Source: Halovivax sp. | GTDB lineage: Archaea > Halobacteriota > Halobacteria > Halobacteriales > Natrialbaceae | Reading direction: 5' to 3' | Length of the DNA stretch: 5,360 nt | Assembly (NCBI GenBank): GCA_007135505.1 | Contig: SLIS01000239.1 | Location: forward strand, 1-5,360 | Shown here: piece by piece, positions 1 to 5,252 of the stretch | Numbering within the stretch: position 1 is the first letter of the stretch | Layout: every line of letters begins with the position of its first letter | The notes under the pieces: model-generated | The model's input: only the letters and a program-made list of their open reading frames with translations | What the model was told of the DNA's origin: nothing | Database searches by the model: none | Made by a program: the position numbers and the translations under genes

Positions 1-549
1 GATGAAGCCGATGAACATCACCAGCGAGGCGACGTTCGTGTAGATGAAGAACTTGATCGCCGCGTACTTCCGCCGCGGGCCGCCCCAGATACCGATCAGG
101 AAGTACATCGGGATCAGGACCGCCTCCCAGAAGATGAACCAGAGGAAGAAGTCGAGCGCGACGAAGACGCCGAGCAGGTTCGCCTCGATGAACAGCACGA
201 GCCCGTAGAACTGCGACTGGCGCTCGTCGATCGGCGTCCAGGAACTGACGATGGCCAGCGTCGTGAGGACGGTCGTCATCACCACGAGCGGCAGGCTGAT
301 GCCGTCCAGCCCGACGAACCACGAGATCTCGTAGTCGGCGAGTTGCAACCAGCTGGCCCGGGACTCGAAGGCGAGGTCGCCGCCCAGGAGTGCGTTGCCG
401 GTCCCGTCGAACGCCGCGAACAGCCACAGTGAGATGGCGGCCGGGACGAGACTGATGGCGAACGCGAGTTTGCCGGCGACGCGATTCGGTGCGAGGGACG
501 TAGCGGCCGCGCCGACGAACGTGACCGCGAGCAACAGTTCGATCATCAT
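1..549 (-). CDS. nuoM: Complex I membrane subunit M (ND4, antiporter-like), N-terminal part
   Basis: The first 183 codons are present and the gene runs off the window at position 1, still open. NuoM is the middle antiporter-like pump, next to NuoL. After a hydrophobic N-terminus (TM1 about 3-19, TM2 about 25-46) comes a loop with WFVGLDGISLPLVVMTTVL (77-95), matching the family GxDGLSLPL signature. FFLWFIFWEAVLIPMYFLIG (134-153) then follows, with E142 in the place of the essential TM5 glutamate (E144 in E. coli NuoM). Next is WGGPRRKYAAIKFFIYT (155-171), also typical of the family. The FWE...PMYFLIG pattern separates it from NuoL, which has FFELVGLCSFILIG. The start is the first of two tandem ATGs (549, overlapping the nuoL TGA as ATGA); the second (546) is equally possible. 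The key TM7 and TM8 lysine and histidine residues lie outside the window. Confidence 0.96.
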   Translation of the reverse strand, partial: MMIELLLAVTFVGAAATSLAPNRVAGKLAFAISLVPAAISLWLFAAFDGTGNALLGGDLAFESRASWLQLADYEISWFVGLDGISLPLVVMTTVLTTLAIVSSWTPIDERQSQFYGLVLFIEANLLGVFVALDFFLWFIFWEAVLIPMYFLIGIWGGPRRKYAAIKFFIYTNVASLVMFIGFI

Positions 550-2567
550 AGGAACCACCCTCCGTAGAGGCCGAGGCCGAGCAGTAACGCGAGGAACCCG
601 AGGACGAGCAGGGCGGCGTAGTTCGTCACGAGTCCGGTCTGGAGGCGCTTGACGTGGCCACCGCCGAAGAGGCTGGCGCTGCTGACGCCGTTTACCAGTC
701 CGTCGATGACGGTCTGATCGAATCGGTCGGTAAACCTAGACGTCGGCAGCGTCACGTCCCGGGCGAGCCAGACCTGGTACTCGTCCTGGTAGTAGTTCGC
801 CGCGACGACGTCGCGGGCCCGACCGAGGCGTTCGGTGTGACGAACCGGGTCGGGAACGCTGTAGAGCTTCCAGGCCACGCCGGCCCCAGAGAACGCAAGC
901 GCCAGCGAGAGGCCGGCCGCGAGCAGGACGTCGTACGGCTCCCAGCCGACCAGTTCGGTCGCGTAGACGTCACCGATCAGGTCGCTGTAGGCGACGTAGG
1001 TCGCTCCCTCGACGCCGCCTTCCAGCCACTGGTGGAGGAACTCGATGTCCAGGTTCCCGAGCTTGGCGATCGGGGCGAGGTTCAGAACGCCGGCGACCGC
1101 GGCGAGGACGCCGAGGACGACGAGCGGGAACTTCGCCGAAACGCCGATCCCGTGGGGCTCCTCGGCCGCATCCGTACGTGGCTCACCGTGGAAGGTGAGC
1201 AAGATCATCCGGAACGTGTAGAAGCCGGTGAAGAAGACGGCGACGAGTGCCATCCCGTACGCGCCGAGGATGACCGGCTCGTTGAGCCCGACCACCATGG
1301 CGTCGTAGAGAATCTCGTCCTTCGACCAGAAGCCCGAGAACGGGATGATGCCCGCGAGGGCGAGCGCTCCCGCGACGAACGTCCAGTAGGTCACGGGCAT
1401 CCTCTCTTTCAGCCCACCCATCTTCCACATGTCCTGCTCGTGGTGCATGGCGATGATGACCGCTCCGGCCCCGAGGAACAGCAGCGCTTTGAAGAAGGCG
1501 TGGTTGACGAGGTGGAAGACGCCGGCGACGTAGCCGCCGACGCCCAGCGCGAGCATCATGTAGCCGTACTGGCTGATCGTCGAGTACGCCAGCACCTGCT
1601 TGATGTCGTTCTTCACGCAGCCCATCGTCGCGGCGAACAGTGCCGTGAAGCCGCCGACGAAGGCGATGATCGCGAGCGACGTCGGGCTGAGCGCGTAGTA
1701 GCCGAACATCCGGGCGACGAGGTACACTCCGGCGGCGACCATCGTCGCCGCGTGGATCAGCGCCGAGACCGGCGTCGGACCTTCCATGGCGTCGGGGAGC
1801 CAGGTGTGCAGCGGGAACTGCGCGGACTTACCCAGCACGCCACCAAGGACCAGCAATCCGGTGATCGTCACCCACTGTTCGGCCGAGAGACCGCCCGGAA
1901 TCCAGGCGTCTCCCTCGCCGGCTATCGCATCCTGTGCGGCCTGCACGAACGAGGCATCGCCGGCGAAGCTGAGCGTTCCAAAGCTGGTCGCGATGGCGAT
2001 GACGCCGATCAGGAAGAAGTAGTCCCCAAAGCGGGTCACCAGGAACGCCTTCTTCGCGGCCGACGGCGCCGAGCGCGTCTCGTACCAGTGGCCGATCAGG
2101 ATGAACGAGCACAGGCCCACCAGCTCGAAGAAGATGAACGCCATCAGCAGGTTGTCCGCGATGACGAACGCGAGCATGCTGAACGAGAAGAGCCCGAGGC
2201 CGGCGTAGTATCGCGGGAGCCCGGTCTCTCCTTCGGCGTTCATGTAGCTCAGGCTGAAGACGTGGACCAGAAACGCGATCAGCGAGACCACGACCAGCAT
2301 CAGCGCCGACAGCTGGTCGACCAGCGCGCCGAAGTGGAACGCGATCTCGTCGGTCGCGGCCCACGTGTAGAGCGCCTCATTGTACGGTTCGTCCGCGCTG
2401 GCGACGGCGGCAACCATCCCCAGCGAGAGAACGAGCGATCCACCCGTCGCAACGATGCCCGGGATCGCCCCCTGCAACGGCAGGTAGCGGCCAAAGAGCA
2501 GGGTGATGGCGAACGCTACCAGCGGAAAGAGGACGATCGCGGGCGCGTAACTGAACAGTCCCTCCAT
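546..2567 (-). CDS. nuoL: Complex I membrane subunit L (ND5, antiporter-like, with lateral helix)
   Basis: NuoL (673 residues) is the distal Mrp-antiporter-like pump. The N-terminal part (about 65-115) leads into the conserved antiporter core. Functional residues visible are E148 in IFFELVGLCSFILIGHWYE (145-163), D182 in VTRFGDYFF (177-185), K247 in GKSAQFPLHTWLPDAMEGPT (246-265), H272 in SALIHAATMVAAGVYL (268-283), H352, H356 and K360 in FHLVNHAFFKALLFLGAG (351-368), and K416 in FSGFWSKDEIL (410-420). These correspond to the E144/K229/K342/K399 set of E. coli NuoL. Residues about 585-640 fit the long amphipathic lateral helix, and a last transmembrane helix lies at about 649-668. It is about 60 residues longer than E. 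coli NuoL (613), with extra length in the 202-232 loop and in a partly acidic stretch near 500-545. It starts one base after nuoK and overlaps nuoM by 4 bases. It is full length and apparently functional. Confidence 0.98.
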   Translation of the reverse strand: MEGLFSYAPAIVLFPLVAFAITLLFGRYLPLQGAIPGIVATGGSLVLSLGMVAAVASADEPYNEALYTWAATDEIAFHFGALVDQLSALMLVVVSLIAFLVHVFSLSYMNAEGETGLPRYYAGLGLFSFSMLAFVIADNLLMAFIFFELVGLCSFILIGHWYETRSAPSAAKKAFLVTRFGDYFFLIGVIAIATSFGTLSFAGDASFVQAAQDAIAGEGDAWIPGGLSAEQWVTITGLLVLGGVLGKSAQFPLHTWLPDAMEGPTPVSALIHAATMVAAGVYLVARMFGYYALSPTSLAIIAFVGGFTALFAATMGCVKNDIKQVLAYSTISQYGYMMLALGVGGYVAGVFHLVNHAFFKALLFLGAGAVIIAMHHEQDMWKMGGLKERMPVTYWTFVAGALALAGIIPFSGFWSKDEILYDAMVVGLNEPVILGAYGMALVAVFFTGFYTFRMILLTFHGEPRTDAAEEPHGIGVSAKFPLVVLGVLAAVAGVLNLAPIAKLGNLDIEFLHQWLEGGVEGATYVAYSDLIGDVYATELVGWEPYDVLLAAGLSLALAFSGAGVAWKLYSVPDPVRHTERLGRARDVVAANYYQDEYQVWLARDVTLPTSRFTDRFDQTVIDGLVNGVSSASLFGGGHVKRLQTGLVTNYAALLVLGFLALLLGLGLYGGWFL
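553..563 (-). promoter_or_regulatory. Ribosome binding site for nuoM, inside the nuoL 3' end
   Basis: The minus strand reads GGAGGGTGGTT, a consensus-like site with one extra G. GGAGG ends 9 bases before the first of two tandem ATGs (549), and the GGGTGG part ends 5 bases before it. It encodes the Gly-Gly-Trp near the NuoL C-terminus. Confidence 0.6.
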
Positions 2568-2568
2568 C

Positions 2569-2871
2569 TTACCACCTCATCGTCGTCGGTGCGGTCACGT
2601 CGATCGTTCCGAAGTTCCGGTGCAATACGAGGATGATCCCAAGCCCGACAGCGACCTCCGCGGCCGCGAGTCCCAGGACGAACAGGGTGAACACCTGCCC
2701 CGTGAGCGTCCCGTAGTAGAGTGCGAAAGCGACCAGATTGATCGCCGCCGCGTTCACCATCAACTCGACGGACATCAGGAACATCAGGGCGTTCCGGCGG
2801 GTCAAAATGCCGAACAGGCCGATGCAAAACAGCCCCGCCGACAGCAGGGCGTACGCTTCGATGCCGATCAT
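2569..2871 (-). CDS. nuoK: Complex I membrane subunit K (ND4L/MrpC-like)
   Basis: This 100-residue protein has the same length as E. coli NuoK. Its three transmembrane helices lie at about 3-22, 28-50 and 58-84. The two membrane glutamates essential for coupling in the family are present at the same numbers as in E. coli: E36 in SVELMVNAAAINLVAF (34-49) and E72 in LGLAAAEVAVGLGIILVL (66-83). They carry the charge relay between the quinone chamber side and the antiporter-like subunits. A short polar tail (84-100) follows TM3. The ATG overlaps the nuoJ2 stop as ATGA. The TAA stop is followed by one base and then the nuoL ATG, the only gap between genes in the window. Nothing suggests loss of function. 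Confidence 0.97.
   Translation of the reverse strand: MIGIEAYALLSAGLFCIGLFGILTRRNALMFLMSVELMVNAAAINLVAFALYYGTLTGQVFTLFVLGLAAAEVAVGLGIILVLHRNFGTIDVTAPTTMRW
2571..2578 (-). promoter_or_regulatory. Ribosome binding site for nuoL, overlapping the nuoK stop
   Basis: The minus strand reads GAGGTGGT, with its GAGGTGG part ending 4 bases before the nuoL ATG at 2567. It runs through the last nuoK codons (Arg-Trp) into the TAA stop. It supports the annotated nuoL start. Confidence 0.65.
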
Positions 2872-3356
2872 CGATCTCCACCTCCCGGTCGATCGGCGTC
2901 GATCCCGCCATCGACGGCGTCGTTCGCGTCGGTGGCGCGGCCGCCGTCCGTCGCCGGCGTCGCCTCGCCGGGTCGGTCGGTCCCGGCGTCGAGCGTCGAA
3001 CTGCCGCTCGCGCCGACGTCGCCGAACGCGGCCGGGCTGGTCGATTCGCCCTTCTCCTCGCGCTTTGCGAGCACGAGCGAGGCGTCGAGGGCGGCGTCCA
3101 GCACGATCGCGATCAGCAGGAACGCGAGCAGGAATGGTTCCGTGCCGGGGACGCCCTGCTCGGCCTGCAGCGTCTCGAAGTCGAACATCGCGTACCCGAT
3201 CGATGCGGTGATCGAGACGTCCTCGGGGAACGAGGCAAACTCGCCGAAATTCGTTCCGAGGACGACCGCGGCGAGGACGCCGAACAGTCCCAGCGCGAGG
3301 ACGCCGGGAACGAGTCGGCGCCCGAGCGGGACGAGCTGTGGTCGGTTCGTCGTCAT
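2868..3356 (-). CDS. nuoJ2: Complex I membrane subunit J, C-terminal part (NuoJ2) with acidic tail
   Basis: This 162-residue protein is identified mainly by position and by its two hydrophobic helices, about residues 15-36 and 72-96. These correspond to TM4 and TM5 of a full-length NuoJ, with the usual extramembrane loop between them. The second helix ends in a basic stop-transfer LAKREE (96-101), recalling the end of the last NuoJ helix. Oddities are D87 and D91 inside the predicted last helix, and a 61-residue tail (102-162) rich in Gly, Ala, Ser, Thr and Asp, with 12 acidic against 5 basic residues, probably disordered and exposed. The acidic composition fits haloarchaeal surface adaptation. 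The ATG at 3356 overlaps the nuoJ1 TGA as ATGA and has a good ribosome binding site; a longer open frame upstream is a nuoJ1 shadow. The stop overlaps nuoK by 4 bases. Sequence similarity to NuoJ is weak by eye, so the name rests partly on context. Confidence 0.85.
   Translation of the reverse strand: MTTNRPQLVPLGRRLVPGVLALGLFGVLAAVVLGTNFGEFASFPEDVSITASIGYAMFDFETLQAEQGVPGTEPFLLAFLLIAIVLDAALDASLVLAKREEKGESTSPAAFGDVGASGSSTLDAGTDRPGEATPATDGGRATDANDAVDGGIDADRPGGGDR
2877..2886 (-). promoter_or_regulatory. Ribosome binding site for nuoK, inside the nuoJ2 3' end
   Basis: The minus strand reads GGGAGGTGGA; its GGAGGTGG core (2885-2878) ends 6 bases before the nuoK ATG at 2871. Here the purine run encodes Gly-Gly-Gly at the NuoJ2 C-terminus, a different reading frame from the nuoD and nuoI sites. 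Confidence 0.75.
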
Positions 3357-3640
3357 GCCCCGCCCACCTCCGTCGTCTCGTCTGTGGTTCCCGACTCGTC
3401 GGGCTCGGGCTGGGTCAGCATGACGGCGAACGTGATCAGAATGAGCACGCCGCCGACGTAGACCAGCACCTGGATCACCGCGATGAACTCCGCGACGAGC
3501 ATCACGTAGTGGGCGGCGACCGAGAGAAGCGAGACGCCGAGCAGTAATGCGGCGTGCCACGGGTCCCGGAGCAAGACGACGCCCAGGGCGCTTCCCAGCG
3601 TGACGGCAGCGAACAGACCGAAGGCGACGGCTTCCATCAT
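3353..3640 (-). CDS. nuoJ1: Complex I membrane subunit J, N-terminal part (NuoJ1)
   Basis: This 95-residue protein matches the first three of the five transmembrane helices of NuoJ/ND6. TM1 is about residues 4-24, TM2 about 28-48 and TM3 about 50-75. TM3 carries the family core AEFIAVIQVLVYVGGVLIL (50-68), with E51, Q57 and the Tyr-Val-Gly-Gly region around 61-64. In complex I structures this helix contains the flexible pi-bulge segment linking the quinone chamber to the pump chain. After TM3 comes a short acidic tail (77-95), and the rest of NuoJ is encoded by the next gene. It starts with tandem Met codons; the first (3640) overlaps the nuoI stop as ATGA and the second (3637) would overlap it by one base. 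The stop overlaps nuoJ2 by 4 bases. The split is intact and in-frame on both sides, so this is an organised two-gene NuoJ, not a frameshifted pseudogene. Confidence 0.93.
   Translation of the reverse strand: MMEAVAFGLFAAVTLGSALGVVLLRDPWHAALLLGVSLLSVAAHYVMLVAEFIAVIQVLVYVGGVLILITFAVMLTQPEPDESGTTDETTEVGGA
3364..3371 (-). promoter_or_regulatory. Ribosome binding site for nuoJ2, inside the nuoJ1 3' end
   Basis: The minus strand reads GGAGGTGG, ending 7 bases before the nuoJ2 ATG at 3356. It decides the nuoJ2 start, because this frame is open further upstream to an ATG at 3683 whose product would run out of frame through nuoJ1. Confidence 0.75.
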
Positions 3641-4098
3641 TGGTAGTCCACCTCCCCGTCGCCTTCACCGATCCAGCCGCCACGGTCGGGCTCTCTGGCC
3701 TCCAGCGGGTCGATGTCCTTGTACCACGGAACGGCCTTGAGCTGTTCTTTATTGTAGACCAGTTCGGCCTTCGTGTCGCCGGTGAACTCGAAGTTCTGGG
3801 TCAGGAGGATGGCGTCGGTCGGACAGACCTCCTCGCAGAGCCGACAGTAGATGCACTGGCCGATGTGGAGGTTGTACTGCTCGCCGTTTCGCTGGTCGTC
3901 CATCACGATCTGGATCGTATCGTTCGGACAGACCTTCTCGCACTGACGACACCAGATACAGCGCTCCTGGCTGAACTTGTGTACGCCGCGAAAGCGCGGG
4001 GAGACGTCGGGGGACTCCTCCGGGTACTCCACCGTAAACGTCGCGCCGTCCAGTGCGTGTCGCATCGTCGTCGCCATCGATTTGAGTAGTCCAATCAT
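3637..4098 (-). CDS. nuoI: Complex I subunit I, 2x[4Fe-4S] ferredoxin-type protein
   Basis: This 153-residue protein passes electrons from the entry module to NuoB (cluster N2) through clusters N6a and N6b. It shows two classical 4Fe-4S motifs: CIWCRQCEKVCP with Cys 47, 50, 53 and 57, and CIYCRLCEEVCP with Cys 82, 85, 88 and 92. All eight ligands are present. As in the 8Fe ferredoxin fold, the last Cys of each motif is expected to ligate the other cluster. The N-terminus (1-20) resembles the amphipathic membrane-contact helix of the family, and the C-terminal tail after about residue 130 is acidic. It is somewhat shorter than bacterial NuoI (about 180 residues in E. coli) but complete in the core. 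The ATG at 4098 overlaps the nuoH TGA as ATGA. The frame remains open upstream, but that stretch is out-of-frame nuoH. The TGA stop overlaps the nuoJ1 start. The order D-H-I-J supports the call. Confidence 0.98.
   Translation of the reverse strand: MIGLLKSMATTMRHALDGATFTVEYPEESPDVSPRFRGVHKFSQERCIWCRQCEKVCPNDTIQIVMDDQRNGEQYNLHIGQCIYCRLCEEVCPTDAILLTQNFEFTGDTKAELVYNKEQLKAVPWYKDIDPLEAREPDRGGWIGEGDGEVDYQ
3648..3657 (-). promoter_or_regulatory. Ribosome binding site for nuoJ1, inside the nuoI 3' end
   Basis: The minus strand reads GGGGAGGTGG, the same ten bases as the nuoH site. It ends 7 bases before the first of two tandem ATGs (3640) and 10 before the second (3637). The spacing allows either start and slightly favours the first by comparison with the other genes here. 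Confidence 0.75.
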
Positions 4099-5252
4099 GC
4101 AATCACCCCACCAGCGTCGAGGGCTGCAACGATGATCGCCGTCAACAGCAGGTTGGCGAACGAGAGAACGAGCAGCCCCTTCCAGCCGATCTCGATCAGC
4201 TGGTCGATTCGAACCCGTGGCAGCGCCGACCGCAGCCACTGGGTGAGCAAGAACACGCCCCAGATCTTCACGAGGAACCAGAAGATTCCGAGCTCCGTCG
4301 GTCCGGGACCGGCCGGGCCGCCGAGGAAGATCGTCGCGATGATCGCCCCGCCGAGGAAGATGTGGATGAACTCCCCGAGGTAGATCAGCACGAAGTAGAC
4401 CGAGGAGTACTCGGTCTGGTATCCGGCGACGATCTCGGTGGGCGCCTCGGGCGTGTCGAACGGGTTCCGACCGACCTCCGCGAAGTTCGCGATCAGGAAC
4501 AACACGAACGCGAACGGGTTCACGAGCGCGTACCAGGCCGGAATGTCGACGCCGATTCCCGGGATCGTCGCGAGTGCCGTCTCCGTCTGCATCGAGACGA
4601 TCTCGCTCATCTGGAGCGTGCCGGCGAAGATGACCACCGACATGCCGGTGATGATCAGCGGAATCTCGTAGGCGATGTTCTGGGCGACCGCCCGGAGGCC
4701 GCCGAGCATCGAGTACTTGTTCGCCGAGGCGTAGCCGGCCATGACGAGCCCGACGCTGGCGATACTCGCCGTTGCGAAGACGTAGACGAGACCGACCTCG
4801 GGATCGGCGAGGTGAATCCCACTGCCCATCGGAATCACGGCGAACCCGAGGAGTGCCGAACTCGCGATGATGAGCGGTGCCAGGTCGTAGGCCGGCCGGT
4901 CGGCGTTCTCGGGGATGATGTTCTCCTTCGAGAGGAGCCTGACCGCGTCCGGAATGATGATTCCGATTCCACCGGGGCCGATCTGGTTCACGGCGATCCG
5001 GTCGGTGAAGGCGGCGGTGATCTTTCGCTTGGCCCACGGACCGGCGACCGCCGTCATCGCCAGCATCAGGTTCCCGATCAGGAACGCCCCGAGGAACGCG
5101 GCGAACAGCTCGCCGGCGAGGCCGAACTCGCCGAGGCCGAGAAGTTCGACGAGGTGTTCGGGGAGCAACATGGCGCCGTCGTCGGCCTGGAGCGGCGTCC
5201 CAAATTGGGCGGCCCACGAACCGGTCGTCGCCGTCGTCTCACTCGCCGCCAT
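4095..5252 (-). CDS. nuoH: Complex I membrane subunit H (quinone-chamber subunit)
   Basis: This 385-residue polytopic membrane protein anchors the peripheral arm and forms much of the quinone-access chamber with NuoD and NuoB. Family landmarks in order are: a basic KRK at residues 75-77 after TM1, where the family has ERK/ERR; LLSKENIIPENADRPAYDL near 106-124; SANKYSMLGGLRAVAQNIAYEIPL around 176-199 (compare SSNNKYALLGGLR...SYEIPL), with E196; and the signature EVGRNPFDTPEAPTEIVAGY at 259-278, followed by QTEYSS, holding E259, D266, E269, E273 and E281. About eight hydrophobic segments follow a soluble N-terminus. The protein is roughly 50-60 residues longer than typical bacterial NuoH, largely through a polar N-terminal extension and loops. 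The start at 5252 directly follows the nuoD stop and has a strong ribosome binding site; M28 (5171) is the fallback start. The stop overlaps nuoI by 4 bases. E to K at residue 75 is the one notable oddity. Confidence 0.97.
   Translation of the reverse strand: MAASETTATTGSWAAQFGTPLQADDGAMLLPEHLVELLGLGEFGLAGELFAAFLGAFLIGNLMLAMTAVAGPWAKRKITAAFTDRIAVNQIGPGGIGIIIPDAVRLLSKENIIPENADRPAYDLAPLIIASSALLGFAVIPMGSGIHLADPEVGLVYVFATASIASVGLVMAGYASANKYSMLGGLRAVAQNIAYEIPLIITGMSVVIFAGTLQMSEIVSMQTETALATIPGIGVDIPAWYALVNPFAFVLFLIANFAEVGRNPFDTPEAPTEIVAGYQTEYSSVYFVLIYLGEFIHIFLGGAIIATIFLGGPAGPGPTELGIFWFLVKIWGVFLLTQWLRSALPRVRIDQLIEIGWKGLLVLSFANLLLTAIIVAALDAGGVIA
4101..4112 (-). promoter_or_regulatory. Ribosome binding site for nuoI, inside the nuoH 3' end
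   Basis: The minus strand reads GGTGGGGTGATT just before the nuoI ATG at 4098. GGGGTGAT fits the 3' part of the consensus (GGAGGTGAT) with one mismatch and lies unusually close to the start. It fixes the nuoI start in a frame that otherwise stays open far upstream as a shadow of nuoH. Confidence 0.6.

Noticed and set aside
1828..2364. A 178-codon minus-strand frame inside nuoL
   Set aside because: It is an offset-frame shadow of nuoL, highly charged, and lacks any family signature.
654..2636. A 660-codon open frame on the plus strand opposite nuoL
   Set aside because: Its product is rich in Arg, Glu, Asp and His with no recognisable domain, which is what the complement of a GC3-biased membrane protein gene yields. 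nuoL on the minus strand carries all the family motifs.
2620..3423. A 267-codon plus-strand open frame opposite nuoK, nuoJ2 and part of nuoJ1
   Set aside because: It crosses three real genes in antisense and its product is Arg/Ser/Pro-rich low complexity. It is a GC-content shadow.
2868..3683. A longer 271-codon version of nuoJ2 starting at 3683
   Set aside because: The extra 109 residues are out-of-frame nuoJ1 and nuoI sequence, rich in Arg. The ATG at 3356 has the overlap and the ribosome site.
3640..4089. A 149-codon plus-strand frame opposite nuoI that looks fairly hydrophobic
   Set aside because: It is the exact antisense of nuoI, whose eight cluster cysteines identify the coding strand. 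It has no ribosome site or known domain.
3637..5217. A 526-codon minus-strand open frame that would fuse a long Arg-rich N-terminus to NuoI
   Set aside because: The first 373 residues are nuoH read in the wrong frame. The true nuoI start is the ATG at 4098, supported by the ATGA overlap, a ribosome site and family length.
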